Numbered from the stretch's first letter, positions 33,881 through 45,302 are shown. The stretch: 58,876 nucleotides of DNA from Candidatus Obscuribacterales bacterium (GCA_019745415.1 JAIETF010000049.1:1-58876); one strand, 5' to 3'. The notes: a model not told the origin generated them from the letters alone. Translations and numbers: made by a program.

Positions 33881-34437
33881 ACTTCTCTTCTTCCGCACTA
33901 CAGTTAGTATCATAAGTGAAGATCTTCCTTGACAATAGAGTTTTTGCTTAAGGAGATAATTAGATCTGATTAGAGTTTAGACGGCACTGCCTGTGGTGGT
34001 TGCTCGTAAAAATGGCTTTCAGAGCGGATTTGCTGCAGTGTCTTAACCCTGCCTTTACCATTAGGAGCTGAATGAAATTCCTACTAGATTTCTATGCTCT
34101 ACATTCAGCTCACCATCATGGTTTTGAAGATATATCTTTTCTATGTTGCCTGTAGATTTGTGAACCGTCGGTGATTGCGATTGCTTCATTAAGCCTGAAA
34201 AGCTATGTGCTGTAATACTTGTCGGTATTGTTGCGAAATATTTGTCACTGTTACTTTTGTATAGCAAAACTGCTTTATAACCAAATTGGTTGATATGTTG
34301 AATGTGGCATGATTAGCTGCTTTTGTTAGGTTATCGCCGCTGTGCGCACCACAGGCAATGGCAATAGCGGTCCTCGAATATATAGCTCATTGTGTTTGTA
34401 TATAATAAGTAAGGGTGAGCAGCGGATTAGGAGTAGC

Positions 34438-35688
34438 TTGGCAGAGTCCCCCGATAAAGAGTTGAATCCGTATACCGCTATAGCGATGCCGTCGTTTCGG
34501 TTGTTTTTGGCGGCGCGTCTCTTTGTAACGCTTTCCATCCAGATTCAGGGAATCTGCGTTGGTTGGCAGGTCTATGAGCTGACCAAGAATCCTCTTATGT
34601 TGGGTTTTATCGGACTGGCTGAAGCCTTGCCGGCTATCGGTGTCTCTCTTTATGCCGGACATGTGGCCGATATATCCAACCGGCGCCGACTGGCAATTTA
34701 TTCCAGTCTTGGATTGTTTATTGGTTTGCTTTTCCTCACTCTCGCCAATCTCTATCTGAAAGATAAAAGTCTCCTTTATTGCATCTTTTCGGCGATTGTC
34801 ATGACCGGTTTGGCAAGAGGTTTTTATGGTCCAGCCGTTTTTGGGCTCCTTTCCGATATTGTCCCGCGCGATAGGCTTAGTAACGCCGCCGCCTGGAATA
34901 GTGCCTTCTGGCAAGCCTCAGCCACTTTAGGGCCGATTTTGGGAGGCTTCCTCTATAACCTTATGGGTGCTACCGGCACATATGCTCTTTCCAGTTTTCT
35001 TATCGACCTATCATTAGTTTGCTTTATTCTTCTCAAATGCCGCTCGGTCATCGTTGCCAGTTCTCAGGGGGTCTTAGCCAATATCAAAGAGGGGCTAGCT
35101 TTTGTCTTCAACAGCCAGATAATATTGGCGGCCATGGCTCTGGACTTATTTGCCGTGCTCTTTGGCGGTGCTGTTGCCTTGTTGCCTGTCTTTAGTGCCG
35201 AAATATTTCACATGGGTCCGCAAGCCCTTGGTTTTCTGCGTGCGGCACCGCCTGTAGGGGCGCTATTGACGGCTTCTTACTTGACTCATTCACCCATTCA
35301 AGCACATGCCGGTCGCATACTTTTGACTGCTGTAGCCGGTTATGGCTTGTGTATGATTGCATTCGGCTTTTCCGGCAATTACTACTTGTCTCTGGCTCTC
35401 TTGCTTTTGAGCGGTATGTTGGATGGAGTCAGTGTTTATGTCCGGGGCTTGATCTACCAATTGTCTACACCCGATGAACTGAAAGGGCGAGTTTCTTCGG
35501 TAAACAACATCTTTATTGGTTCTTCCAACGAAATAGGCGAGTTTGAGTCGGGAGTGACGGCTAAACTCATGGGACTGATACCGTCGGTGGTGTTTGGTGG
35601 TAGTATGACTTTGCTGGTCGTCTTGATTACAGCTCTGAAGGCGCCTCAGCTACGACGCCTTGATATGAGAGAGTTGTATAAGATTTAG
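34438..35688 (+). CDS. MFS transporter (EntS-like)
   Basis: The protein has about 416 residues with some eleven to twelve hydrophobic segments. The opening NPYTAIAMPSFRLFLAARLF and the loop motif GHVADISNRRRLAIY (between helices 2 and 3) are typical of the EntS/MFS_3 group of exporters. Substrates of the group range from siderophores to drugs, and nothing here selects one. The start is taken as TTG 34438, with AGGAG just upstream and a perfect TATAAT at 34401-34406. A GTG at 34342 would add 32 residues lying upstream of that -10 element, and they do not match the family. The 3' end overlaps the convergent next gene by 4 nt. Confidence 0.82.
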   Translation: MAESPDKELNPYTAIAMPSFRLFLAARLFVTLSIQIQGICVGWQVYELTKNPLMLGFIGLAEALPAIGVSLYAGHVADISNRRRLAIYSSLGLFIGLLFLTLANLYLKDKSLLYCIFSAIVMTGLARGFYGPAVFGLLSDIVPRDRLSNAAAWNSAFWQASATLGPILGGFLYNLMGATGTYALSSFLIDLSLVCFILLKCRSVIVASSQGVLANIKEGLAFVFNSQIILAAMALDLFAVLFGGAVALLPVFSAEIFHMGPQALGFLRAAPPVGALLTASYLTHSPIQAHAGRILLTAVAGYGLCMIAFGFSGNYYLSLALLLLSGMLDGVSVYVRGLIYQLSTPDELKGRVSSVNNIFIGSSNEIGEFESGVTAKLMGLIPSVVFGGSMTLLVVLITALKAPQLRRLDMRELYKI

Positions 35689-36527
35689 CGCATAATCTCA
35701 AAGACTTCGGCGTCGTTAGCGGTTTGACCGGCTAGGTCCCTAATCGTCTTCGCTTTCTTCAGACCCAGCGGTACATCAAAAAAGTCGGCACTTACCTTGT
35801 GGTCTAGAACCTTAAGCAGGGCTACTTCCTCTTTTGGGGTGCCACTAAAATTGGTGGCGGTCAGTTGCAGTGGGATGCCGTCTATCTGAGGTGTTCCTAG
35901 ATAGCGGCATAAGGCTGCTGTGACATCTTTGGGGAACTGTCCTTTCGCTATGGCCCAGAGTTTGCCTTCTTTTAGCAAGAGCATCTGCCAGGTACGGGCA
36001 TCTTTGCCTACTTTCTGCTGCTCTCTTGCCTTAAGGCTGTAGAGCTTACAGGCGGTATTCATTAAAGTGGTATCAATGGCGGTGCCGGGCAGTAAGGTCT
36101 GCGGATCGCTTGGTCGGAATGTGGCGATTGTCTTGACGTCATCAGGCATCCATTTCGCGGCGCTGGTTTCGTAGTAAAGTCCGGCGCTGGGGCTGTACAT
36201 CTGTGCTTTCCATTGAGGCGCTTTGAAGAGCAAAACAATACCTTTATCAACATTCTCTAGTTTAACTTTGTCTTTCTCGAAACTGATTTCGGCTAGACCT
36301 TGCACCCAGGTGCGCAGCCTGTAGGTCTTTATTGGTTTGCCAAGCTTCTTAGAGTCAAGTTTATGGTTCGTGCGAGAATCACTACTTGGCGCCGCCAAAG
36401 TCTCAGGCGCAAACCATAAGCAATTGCTCAACAAAAGCAAAAGACAGATTCCACAGGGAAGGGAAGCTGCCTTTTCCTTTTGATTCTTGAGCTCTTTCTT
36501 TTCTGAATTAGATTTTGAATTGAGCAA
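35685..36527 (-). CDS. Exported protein of unknown function
   Basis: The protein has 280 residues. A lysine-rich start leads to a hydrophobic segment (CGICLLLLLSNCLWFA) and a likely signal peptidase site before APSSDS. The mature part is a mixed globular domain without a motif I know. It mentions no metal or nucleotide site. The start is TTG 36527, with a purine-rich GAAG upstream; a nearby ATG at 36540 is out of frame. It lies 25 nt after atpC on the same strand, so it is probably read through from the atpD-clpP-atpC unit. Confidence 0.7.
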   Translation of the reverse strand: MLNSKSNSEKKELKNQKEKAASLPCGICLLLLLSNCLWFAPETLAAPSSDSRTNHKLDSKKLGKPIKTYRLRTWVQGLAEISFEKDKVKLENVDKGIVLLFKAPQWKAQMYSPSAGLYYETSAAKWMPDDVKTIATFRPSDPQTLLPGTAIDTTLMNTACKLYSLKAREQQKVGKDARTWQMLLLKEGKLWAIAKGQFPKDVTAALCRYLGTPQIDGIPLQLTATNFSGTPKEEVALLKVLDHKVSADFFDVPLGLKKAKTIRDLAGQTANDAEVFEIMR

Positions 36528-36552
36528 TTTGAATCTTCATTTACCTTTTGTC

Positions 36553-36981
36553 TTAGCGATTGACTTTCTTGCGCAACTTGCCGAGTTCGGCTGCTTTTAG
36601 ACGGGCCATCGCTCTTGAGAGTGCCAGTTCGCTGACGTAGACATCCATCTTGTCGGTGCGTTGGGTTTTCTCGGCTTCAGCTCTTTCTTTAGCTTGTTTT
36701 GCTCTGGCTTCGTCGATTTCTACATCCATTTCAGCCACATCAGACATGACAGTCACTTCGGTCAAGCCGACTTCCATGATGCCGCCGATGATGGCAGCTA
36801 TTTCTTCTTCGCCTTTGACTTTAAACTTCATGATGTCGATGGCGAGGGTGGTGACTAGAGGCTGGTGCCCCGGCAAAATAGTCAATTCGCCGTCTTTCGA
36901 GACAGCGGTAACTTGCTCTACCGGCTGATCGTAGACAATTCTTTCGGGGGTGATAATTTTGAGATTGATAGTGCTGGCCAT
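36553..36981 (-). CDS. atpC: F1F0 ATP synthase epsilon subunit
   Basis: The protein has 142 residues, a normal length. It belongs to the central stalk of F1 and inhibits ATP hydrolysis. The N-terminal beta-sandwich shows KIITPERIVYD, VSKDGELTILPGHQPLVTTL and GGIMEVGLTEVTVMSD. The C-terminal helical hairpin is Ala/Lys/Glu-rich (EARAKQAKERAEAEK, ALSRAMARLKAAEL). It follows the ClpP-like gene by 10 nt. The separation of beta and epsilon genes from the other atp genes is the cyanobacterial arrangement; the interposed protease gene is not. Confidence 0.93.
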   Translation of the reverse strand: MASTINLKIITPERIVYDQPVEQVTAVSKDGELTILPGHQPLVTTLAIDIMKFKVKGEEEIAAIIGGIMEVGLTEVTVMSDVAEMDVEIDEARAKQAKERAEAEKTQRTDKMDVYVSELALSRAMARLKAAELGKLRKKVNR

Positions 36982-36991
36982 TTCTTAAATC

Positions 36992-37602
36992 CTATTTTTT
37001 CTCTCTCGGTTTCTTGACCTGTTTTGCGGCACCCGAGCCTTTATGCACGATTAGCTCATCAATCAGGTTATATTCAAGGGCTTCACTGGCGGAAAGATAG
37101 AAGTCGCGTTCGATATCTTTGCGCAATCTGTCTTTGGGCTGACCGGTAGACCGGTGCAAGAGTTCGATTTGGGCGTCGCGGAAACGTCTACCTTGAACTG
37201 CTTGAATTTCTAAATTGGTTATGTCGCCCTCGGCTTCCCAAAGAGTCTGATGAAACATCAAGGTGGCAAACTCATAAGACGACCTTTTGCCCGTTCCGGA
37301 AGCAAGAATTTCACACGCGCCGGAAAGCGCATGCCCAAGACAAATTGTATTTACAGGGGCGCTGATCTGATGCATTGCTGCAATGATGCAATCGGCGTTG
37401 TAGCCGTTGCCGCCCGATGAATTGATATACAAGTTGATGGGAGTCTTAGGGCAGCGCTTGTCGAGTTTGTAAAGCTTCTTGACCACAGGCAGGGCAACTT
37501 CGTTCTCTAGTCTGCCAAAGACATAGACATCGCGGTTGCCCGGCCCGGTTTCAACAGGCTTTTCACCGGTTTCGACTTTTTCCGTCTGGTGTTTTTTCTT
37601 CA

Positions 37603-37603
<1 letters not shown>
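36992..37603 (-). CDS. ClpP-like serine protease between atpD and atpC
   Basis: The protein has 203 residues. The ClpP fold is clear: INLYINSSGGNGYNA (ClpP INLYINSPGG), GHALSGACEILASG with Ser94 as nucleophile, FHQTLW with His118, and ERDFYLSASEALEYNLID with Asp167. The triad spacing (24 and 49 residues) is close to that of ClpP (25 and 49). It lacks the N-terminal axial-loop sequence of housekeeping ClpP and has instead a charged tail of about 24 residues; the C-terminus is also lysine-rich. Its start codon overlaps the atpD stop (TAATG), so it should be made together with beta subunit. Whether it pairs with ClpX/ClpC, with a second ClpP, or acts on ATP synthase is unknown. No Clp ATPase gene is in the window. 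Confidence 0.85.
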
Positions 37604-39054
<1,451 letters not shown>

Positions 39055-39097
39055 TCAAGCCGCAAGCGTGCCCTTGACTTCTCGCCCTCTACAACGG

Positions 39098-39126
39098 TTC
39101 ATAGCATAGTGCCTGATCGCGTCCAA
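39098..39126 (-). promoter_or_regulatory. Possible promoter of the atpD unit
   Basis: On the minus strand TTGGAC (39126-39121), 17 nt, TATGAA (39103-39098), about 70 nt before the atpD ATG. The hexamers are only moderate matches. The rest of the 308-nt gap (39028-39335) shows no gene. Confidence 0.35.
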
Positions 39127-39335
39127 AGCCCGGTCGTTTATGTTAGTTTTCGATCTTTGTTAGTAAGCTTTAGCTAAGGAAAGTACGGAAAGGCTCTTGA
39201 CTAGGCTTGTCTGCGAACCGTGTCTCTGATTAGACCGTGCAAACGTTAAGCTAGCGCTGCTTTTTTCTTTTCTTTTGCGGTGAAATGGTAAGCTTTAGCC
39301 AGCAAAGTAGCTATTTGCGTAGCAAGGAGATAACC

Positions 39336-39689
39336 ATGAGCGAAGCCCAGGCTGCAGCCGGCGGTAATAGTGCGGGTACTGGAGAAAATACCACTATCTT
39401 TATTCTGGAAGGCGAGGACGGCAGTTCTTATAAATGCCAGTTTCTAGATCGCTTCGAACTAGACGGCAATGACTATGCAGTTCTGCTCAAGGTTGCTGAG
39501 GGCGACGAAGATGAAGAAGAGTTGGATGAGGATGAACAGCCTCTAGTAATCATGAGAGTAAATGAAAGCGACTCTCAAACAGTTTTTCAAGTTATCGAAA
39601 GCCTAGAAGAGTTCGATAAAGTTGTAGCCTTCGTCGAAGAAATGGTTGAAGCCGAAAGCGGCGCCATGGGCGACGAAGACGAAGAGTAA
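39336..39689 (+). CDS. DUF1292-type acidic protein
   Basis: The protein has 117 residues. After a low-complexity Ala/Gly start, residues 20-105 show the DUF1292 (YrzB-like) pattern: E-x-E-D-G-S-S-Y-K-C-Q-F-L, a strand Y-A-V-L-L, an acidic loop (GDEDEEELDEDEQP), then V-I-M-R-V-N-E and a final helix. The C-terminus is acidic (GDEDEE). The family function is unknown; in Firmicutes it lies near RNA-processing and Holliday-junction genes. ATG 39336 has AAGGAG 6 nt upstream. A longer frame from 39285 would add 17 residues with no ribosome binding site. Confidence 0.8.
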   Translation: MSEAQAAAGGNSAGTGENTTIFILEGEDGSSYKCQFLDRFELDGNDYAVLLKVAEGDEDEEELDEDEQPLVIMRVNESDSQTVFQVIESLEEFDKVVAFVEEMVEAESGAMGDEDEE

Positions 39690-39703
39690 TTTCCAATAGA
39701 AAG

Positions 39704-39740
39704 CCTACTGATGGGCTAGCCGCCTATCAGTAAGGTTTTT
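39704..39740. terminator. Hairpin terminator between convergent genes
   Basis: CCTACTGAT (39704-39712) pairs with ATCAGTAAGG (39726-39735, one bulge), followed by five Ts on the plus strand. The stem overlaps the 3' end of the minus-strand gene. Confidence 0.6.
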
Positions 39741-40192
39741 GGTCTATCGATTGTTTCGGGATGGCAAATGATGTCCTGAACGATGGCATCAACCACCATA
39801 TCAATGGGTGTGCGGCTGTAGAACTTGCGTTCGGAGCTATGGGCGTGAGACCACATGCCGTCTTCGCCCTTGCCGGTCGTATAGATTGATATATAACGAG
39901 CCCCTTTATGCACCGTAAAGAGGATGGCTGTTTTTTCAAATTCCGACCAAGAATCGAGTTGTAGTTTCTCTAGAATGAGCGAACCCGGACCCTGGTCTTC
40001 GCCAGGCGTGGGAATCACCTGCATACCCCGATTGAGCATTTCGCGCAGGTGTTTTTTCCATTTCTCCACTTGTACAGTGTCAAAAACTTTGAGCGGAGCG
40101 GTCTCTACGAAGAAGCCTGCTTCAGTCTCTGCCATCGTAGGTAGTATCACCTTTTTGCCCGGCGCCCAGAGGTAGACTTTAATCATTGTCAT
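39716..40192 (-). CDS. Hypothetical protein co-translated with lysS
   Basis: The protein has 158 residues and no family I recognise. There is no signal peptide or membrane segment. It looks like an alpha/beta domain, with VYLWAPGKKVILPT at the start and FTVHKGARYISIYTTGKGEDGMWSHAHSSERKFYSR in the second half, given here only as the region of residues 90-128. The start ATGA overlaps the lysS stop by 4 nt, so it depends on lysS translation. The frame is long and well placed, which supports a real gene. Confidence 0.65.
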   Translation of the reverse strand: MTMIKVYLWAPGKKVILPTMAETEAGFFVETAPLKVFDTVQVEKWKKHLREMLNRGMQVIPTPGEDQGPGSLILEKLQLDSWSEFEKTAILFTVHKGARYISIYTTGKGEDGMWSHAHSSERKFYSRTPIDMVVDAIVQDIICHPETIDRPKTLLIGG

Positions 40193-41730
40193 GCTTTGAC
40201 AGGCCTCATGGTCGGGAAGGCGATAACATCTCTAATCGAAGCGGAATCAGTGAGGAGCATGACCAATCGATCGATGCCGATACCAATTCCCATGGTCGGC
40301 GGCATGCCGTATTCCATAGCCATGATGAAGTCGAGGTCGAGGGGCATGGCTTCCTCATTGCCGGCGGCTTTCTTCTTGGCTTGTTCTTCCAAGCGGCTTC
40401 TTTGATCTTGCGGATCGCTAAGCTCGCTATAGCCATTGGCTAGTTCTCTGCCATATACAAAGAGTTCAAAGCGTTCCACTTCGCCCTGATTGGCTCGGTG
40501 CACCTTGGTTAGGGGCGAAATCTCCACCGGGTGATCCATGAGGAAGGTCGGCTCTATAAGGGTATGTTCCACTTTGGCTTCGAAAATGGCATTGATGATA
40601 TGACCGCGACTATCTTCTTTGTCGAGGGGCACGCCCAAACTTAGGGCTGCTGCTCTTGCCTCTTCGATTGTCTTGAGAGTACTTACATCTATTCCGGTCA
40701 CTTCCTTAATGCCATCGGCCATGCGCAGTCTGCGGAAGGGCTTGGCAAAAGAAATGGTCTTGCCTTGATATTCAAACTCGGCTTTGCCCAAGACCTTTTC
40801 GGCTATATAGCGCAGCATTTTTTCGGTGAAATCCATCAGTTCGTTGTAGTCGCCATAAGCGCAATACATCTCGAGCATGGTGAATTCAGGATTATGCCTT
40901 GTGCTTATGCCCTCATTGCGGAAAATTCGGCCAATCTCGTAGACCCTTTCCATACCACCGATGATCATGCGCTTTAGATGCAGTTCGGTGGCAATGCGCA
41001 AGTAGAGGTCGATATCAAGGGCATTGTGGTGGGTGACGAAAGGACGGGCATCGGCGCCGCCGGCTTCTACCTGCAGGGTGGGGGTTTCTACTTCAAAGAA
41101 GCCATTGTCATCTAGAAAATTGCGCATATGTCTGATGGTTAGTGAGCGCTTCTTAAAGGTCTCTCTCACTTCCGGATTAGTGATCATGTCTACGTAGCGA
41201 TGGCGATAGCGCGCTTCCACATCATTGAAACCTTCCCAGCTGTCGGGTAGGGGCAAAAGTGATTTGCTCAAGATTTCAATATCTTTGATGCGTACCGAAA
41301 GTTCGCCGGCCGGGGTGCGTTTCATGGTGCCCCGCGCTCCTACATAGTCGCCTTTGTCAAGAAGCTTGAGCAAATTGAACTTGTCTTCGGGCAGGCTGTC
41401 TTTGTGGCAGAAGAGTTGGATTTTGCCCGAGTCATCGTGTATGTCGGTGAAAAGCCAATTATTGCGGCTATTCATGATGCGTCCACAAACGACTACTTCG
41501 TCACTGTTTTCGCTGCCCTTTTCCAGATCTTTATAGAGTTCATGCAGTTGGGCGGCTTTATGGCTGCGCTCAAACTTATAAGGGTAAGGATTGATGCCAA
41601 GTTCTTTCAGTTGAGCAAGTTTCTTCAAACGGTCGGCCTTGAGCTTGCTGACATCTTCGGCGTTATTTGTTTTCGCTTCAGTTGGCGGCGTTTTTGCCTT
41701 ATTCGACGCCGGGTCGACAGCTTTCGACAT
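40189..41730 (-). CDS. lysS: Lysyl-tRNA synthetase, class II
   Basis: The protein has 513 residues. It charges tRNA-Lys. An N-terminal OB-fold (VVCGRIMNSRNNW, GDYVGARGTMKRTPAGELSV) binds the anticodon. The class II core shows FFEVETPTLQ (motif 1), GGADARPF, RIFRNEGISTRHNPEFTMLE (motif 2) and MGIGIGIDRLVMLL (motif 3). An Asn/Lys-rich N-terminal tail of about 45 residues precedes the OB-fold. GAGGT lies about 6 nt before the ATG. The unit is lysS plus the small downstream gene. Confidence 0.96.
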   Translation of the reverse strand: MSKAVDPASNKAKTPPTEAKTNNAEDVSKLKADRLKKLAQLKELGINPYPYKFERSHKAAQLHELYKDLEKGSENSDEVVVCGRIMNSRNNWLFTDIHDDSGKIQLFCHKDSLPEDKFNLLKLLDKGDYVGARGTMKRTPAGELSVRIKDIEILSKSLLPLPDSWEGFNDVEARYRHRYVDMITNPEVRETFKKRSLTIRHMRNFLDDNGFFEVETPTLQVEAGGADARPFVTHHNALDIDLYLRIATELHLKRMIIGGMERVYEIGRIFRNEGISTRHNPEFTMLEMYCAYGDYNELMDFTEKMLRYIAEKVLGKAEFEYQGKTISFAKPFRRLRMADGIKEVTGIDVSTLKTIEEARAAALSLGVPLDKEDSRGHIINAIFEAKVEHTLIEPTFLMDHPVEISPLTKVHRANQGEVERFELFVYGRELANGYSELSDPQDQRSRLEEQAKKKAAGNEEAMPLDLDFIMAMEYGMPPTMGIGIGIDRLVMLLTDSASIRDVIAFPTMRPVKA

Positions 41731-41777
41731 CTGTTACCTCACTAACTTCAAGAACTATCCTTAGATACAAAGTACAT

Positions 41778-41805
41778 ATTGTAAGGGTAATGGCACTTCT
41801 TCCAA
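41778..41805 (-). promoter_or_regulatory. Likely promoter of lysS
   Basis: On the minus strand TTGGAA (41805-41800), 16 nt, TACAAT (41783-41778), about 48 nt before the lysS ATG. Confidence 0.5.
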
Positions 41806-41913
41806 CTTTTGTGCGGCTGAAAACCTTATTTTCTTAACCCTGCTCTCAAAATAAGGCTTTAGGCTGTAAGAGGCTTGGCTGAGCCCTTTGGAAGATTTTT
41901 GCTTGAGCTTTAG

Positions 41914-41922
41914 TGCTATACT
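41914..41922 (+). promoter_or_regulatory. Extended -10 promoter of gyrA
   Basis: TGC followed by TATACT (41917-41922), an extended -10 element. No -35 at the usual distance. The leader would be about 90 nt. Confidence 0.5.
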
Positions 41923-42016
41923 TTGAGGCTGTATCAAAGATAGACGGTCCGGCTAATCAAGTGCCGGTATGTCTTTTGGATATGTTTGAAATTAGCTTTT
42001 CCATGGGGGACACACT

Positions 42017-44581
42017 GTGACGCAGTCAGGGGGCGGCTCAAGCGAGCGAATTATCTCTGTAGAACTTCAAGCGGAGATGAAGAAGTCGTTTATCGACTAT
42101 GCCATGTCTGTTATCGTCAGCCGCGCCATACCTGATGTTAGAGATGGTATGAAGCCTGTGCATCGCCGCATCATCTACGGTATGTACGAGCTTAATCTTG
42201 CGCCCAATGAAAAGTTCAAGAAGTCAGCCAGGGTGGTCGGAGACGTGATGGGTAAATACCACCCGCACGGCGACTCGGCTATTTATGAGGCTTTGGTGCG
42301 TTTGGCTCAGCCAGGCTCCAGCCGCTATGTTCTGGTCAACGGCCATGGTAACTTCGGCGATTTGGATAATCCACCTGCCGCTATGCGTTACACCGAAGCC
42401 AAACTGGCTCCCCTTGCCATGGACACACTGGCCGATATCGAAGCTGAAACCATCGACATGCGTCCCAACTTCGACGGTTCGGCTATGGAACCTTCGGTGC
42501 TGCCTTCGCGTGTACCGGTGCTTCTCCTTAACGGTTCTTCCGGTATTGCTGTGGGCATGGCTACCAATATTCCGCCCCATAACCTCACCGAAGTAATCAA
42601 CGGCACTATTGCTAAGATCGACAATCCCGACCTGACATCTACCCAACTGATGCAGTGGATTAAGGGACCCGATTTCCCTTCGGGCGGCATTATCCTCGGC
42701 ACCGAGGGCATAATCGAGGCCTATACCACCGGACGCGGCAGCGTACCTGTGCGCGGCGAAGCAACGATTGAGCAGATTCCAGGCTCCGGCGGTCGTCAAT
42801 CACGTATGGGCATCGTTGTCACTTCTCTTCCTTATATGGTTGGTCCTGAAGCCTTCACTAAGCGTGTTGCCGACCTGGTTCGTGATGAGAAACTGACTGG
42901 TATCTCTGATGTAAATGATGAAACAGATCGCACCGGTATGCGCGTTGTGATCGAGCTGAAGCGTGATGCTCACCCTGAGGTGGTGCTCAACAATATTTAT
43001 AAGCACACTCAGTTGCAGTCTTCTTTCGCCATCAATACCCTGGCTCTGGTGCGTGGACGCCCAGCTACCCTGCAGTTGTCGGACATGTTGCAAGAGTTCA
43101 TCGACCACCGCATCGACGTGGTCACACGCCGCACTCGTTATTTCTTGCGCAAGGCGGAAGAACGCGCTCATATCTTGGAAGGTTATCTCATTGCCATGGG
43201 CAATATTGATGAGGTAATCAGGATTATTCGCGCTTCCAATTCAACCGAAGAAGCAAGAGTTGAGTTGATTGGCAAGTTCAACCTGTCTGAAACGCAGGCC
43301 AATGCTATTTTAGAATTGCAGTTGCGTCGCTTGACCGGAATGGAAAGAAGCAAGGTCGAAAAAGACCATGCTGAACTCTTGGTCAAGATCGCCGATTACA
43401 AAGACATTCTGGAAAATAGGCAGCGTGTCTTGAACATAATCAAGGACGAGCTTGTGGAAGTGCGTGACACTTTCAAAGATCTGGCTGGCAACAAAGATGA
43501 GCGCCGCACCAAGATTGAAGCCGGCGCCAACGATACCGAGCTATCAGCCAAAGACCTGACGCCTAACGAGCCGATGGCCATCTTCATCACCAAGCAAGAC
43601 TATATCAAGCGTATTTCGCTCGATAGCTTCCGCCGCCAAAGACGCAATACTCGCGGCGTAACCGGCATGAAGACTCGTGATGAAGACGACTTGCAGCACT
43701 TCTTTGTGGCCAATATGCATGATCGTCTTTTGGTCTTCACCAATCGCGGTCAGGTTTATTCGCTGGAAGTAATGGACCTGCCCGAAGGCGGCAGATCGGC
43801 TAAGGGCTTGGCTTTGGTCAATCTCTTGCCTATTTCACAGAACGAAACCGTCACTACCGTTATACCGGTGACAAGTTTTGACCCCGATAGCTACTTGATT
43901 ATGCTCACACATCAGGCCTACATCAAGAAAGTGCAGATGTCTGAGTTTGCCAACATAAGACGAAGCGGCATCATCGCCATCACGCTCAATGACGGCGACC
44001 AGCTCGGTTGGGTGAGACCATCCACCGGCAAGTCTGATGTCATCATCGGTACCGGCGACGGTATGTGTATTCGTTATTCTGAAGAAGAGTTGAGACCGCT
44101 TGGCCGTTCAGCTCGGGGCGTGAGAGCAATAACTTTGCGCGACGGTGATCGCATAGTCGGTTTCGATGCCATTGAAACGGCTGATGCCAACTATGTATTG
44201 GTCGTAACCAATGACGGCTATGGTAAGCGAGTTCGCATGGATGAATTCAGACAGCAGGGACGTGGCGGTATCGGTCTAATCGGTACTAAGTTCAAGTTCC
44301 CTCACTCGCGTCTGGCCAGTTTGAGGGTTGTGCATTCCGGTGAAGAAATGATGATCGCCACCGCCAATGGTGTGGTTGTCCGGCAGAAAGTAGACGATAT
44401 CTCTATTCAGGGACGTATGGCTACTGGGGTCAGACTGCAGCAGTTAGCCGACGACGATAGTGTTGTTTCGGTGACTCCGATTGTGGAACCTTCCTCTGAT
44501 TCTGACACTGCCGATGATGGCAAAGTAGATGATGCTAAAGTCGATGAAGCCAAAGGCGCAGAAGAAGGCGGAGAATCTTAG
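42017..44581 (+). CDS. gyrA: DNA gyrase subunit A
   Basis: The protein has 854 residues. With GyrB it introduces negative supercoils. The active-site Tyr125 is in [10 protein letters not shown]. The quinolone region reads [12 protein letters not shown] with the wild-type Ser87 and Glu91. The C-terminal beta-pinwheel has six repeats. The first carries [11 protein letters not shown] where most GyrA proteins have the GyrA box QRRGGKG; from memory, cyanobacterial GyrA has a similar TRGKAG form. The assignment as GyrA and not ParC rests on length and on the six repeats; a gyrB gene is not in the window. The tail is acidic and Lys/Asp-rich. The start is GTG with GGGGGA 6 nt upstream. Confidence 0.92.
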   Translation: MTQSGGGSSERIISVELQAEMKKSFIDYAMSVIVSRAIPDVRDGMKPVHRRIIYGMYELNLAPNEKFKKSARVVGDVMGKYHPHGDSAIYEALVRLAQPGSSRYVLVNGHGNFGDLDNPPAAMRYTEAKLAPLAMDTLADIEAETIDMRPNFDGSAMEPSVLPSRVPVLLLNGSSGIAVGMATNIPPHNLTEVINGTIAKIDNPDLTSTQLMQWIKGPDFPSGGIILGTEGIIEAYTTGRGSVPVRGEATIEQIPGSGGRQSRMGIVVTSLPYMVGPEAFTKRVADLVRDEKLTGISDVNDETDRTGMRVVIELKRDAHPEVVLNNIYKHTQLQSSFAINTLALVRGRPATLQLSDMLQEFIDHRIDVVTRRTRYFLRKAEERAHILEGYLIAMGNIDEVIRIIRASNSTEEARVELIGKFNLSETQANAILELQLRRLTGMERSKVEKDHAELLVKIADYKDILENRQRVLNIIKDELVEVRDTFKDLAGNKDERRTKIEAGANDTELSAKDLTPNEPMAIFITKQDYIKRISLDSFRRQRRNTRGVTGMKTRDEDDLQHFFVANMHDRLLVFTNRGQVYSLEVMDLPEGGRSAKGLALVNLLPISQNETVTTVIPVTSFDPDSYLIMLTHQAYIKKVQMSEFANIRRSGIIAITLNDGDQLGWVRPSTGKSDVIIGTGDGMCIRYSEEELRPLGRSARGVRAITLRDGDRIVGFDAIETADANYVLVVTNDGYGKRVRMDEFRQQGRGGIGLIGTKFKFPHSRLASLRVVHSGEEMMIATANGVVVRQKVDDISIQGRMATGVRLQQLADDDSVVSVTPIVEPSSDSDTADDGKVDDAKVDEAKGAEEGGES

Positions 44582-44608
44582 CTAATAGAGCTTAGCTAAT
44601 ATAAAAAT

Positions 44609-44646
44609 AGAGCGCAGTCCCCAGGGGCTGCGCTCTCTGCTTTAGG
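44609..44646 (+). terminator. Hairpin terminator after gyrA
   Basis: AGAGCGCAG and CTGCGCTCT form a 9-bp stem around a 10-nt loop, followed by CTGCTTTA. The T-run is short. Confidence 0.6.
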
Positions 44647-44681
44647 CATTGCCAAGCACAAAGTCTAGTTTTAGTTTGTCT

Positions 44682-44954
44682 TCAACTCAGTTCTTGCAGA
44701 CAATGTTCAACAGACTGCCCGGTTTGTTTGCATTTAGAGATGCACCAGTTGATAGACATTTGTCTGGCCAGGGCGAGGTTGCCTTCCGACCTGGGACGTC
44801 CGGTGAAGACTCTGCCTAGAAGGGCTTCTAATTCCATCTGGTGAGGCTTAAGTTGAGCCGGTAGGCTTACCACGAAGCCGCCGTTTTCAGAAACGGACAA
44901 TAGTTGCATGGTGCCGTCAGTGGGCATTAAGGTGCTTGAAAATTGTCCAGCCAT
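44682..44954 (-). CDS. Small cysteine-bearing protein of unknown function
   Basis: The protein has 90 residues, starting MAGQFSST. The first half has a strand-rich pattern ending FVVSLPAQLKPHQ. The C-terminal part holds three cysteines in WCISKCKQ and EHCLQEL, which might bind a metal or form disulfides. I do not recognise the family. The start at 44954 has GGAGA 8 nt upstream. An upstream ATG at 44987 would put that site inside the gene. Confidence 0.6.
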   Translation of the reverse strand: MAGQFSSTLMPTDGTMQLLSVSENGGFVVSLPAQLKPHQMELEALLGRVFTGRPRSEGNLALARQMSINWCISKCKQTGQSVEHCLQELS

Positions 44955-45021
44955 AGCAAATGTCTCCTCGAATTCCAGAATATGCACTCAGTTGCTGAGA
45001 TATACCTAAACTATATTCGTT

Positions 45022-45051
45022 ATCATATCGTTACTACACGTTTTTTTACAA
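45022..45051 (-). promoter_or_regulatory. Likely promoter of the small cysteine protein
   Basis: On the minus strand TTGTAA (45051-45046), 18 nt, TATGAT (45027-45022), about 68 nt before the start codon. Confidence 0.45.
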
Positions 45052-45198
45052 CCCCGGTAATTCCCATAACTAGCTGTTTTCAGCTCTTGATAAGGGGGGA
45101 TCTTCCCATAGTTTTGAGGCAGTCAGGCTGAGCAATTTGAACTTTGGCGACAACTGTTTGCCAACTAGGCACCAAAAAGTAATCGGTTGCCTTGCCGA

Positions 45199-45227
45199 TT
45201 GGCTGTTTCTGCCACCTTAACTAGAAT
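45199..45227 (+). promoter_or_regulatory. Likely promoter of the LRV-repeat gene
   Basis: TTGGCT (45199-45204), 17 nt, TAGAAT (45222-45227). The leader of about 70 nt ends with AGAAGGGA before the ATG. Upstream, AATCGG/CCGATT (45181-45200) can form a small hairpin. The 348-nt gap 44955-45302 holds only these signals. Confidence 0.5.
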
Positions 45228-45302
45228 GAGAATATGGCTGGCTCACAGATACTCTGTTTCTTGAATTGGGCATATTCACGTATTGGCATAGGGAGAAGGG
45301 AA

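Noticed and set aside
34061..34267. 68-residue minus-strand frame in the intergenic gap
   Set aside because: No ribosome binding site, no recognisable domain and no gene context. Kept as non-coding.
34342..34437. Longer N-terminus of the MFS transporter from GTG 34342
   Set aside because: It would lie over a perfect TATAAT, and the added residues do not resemble the family.
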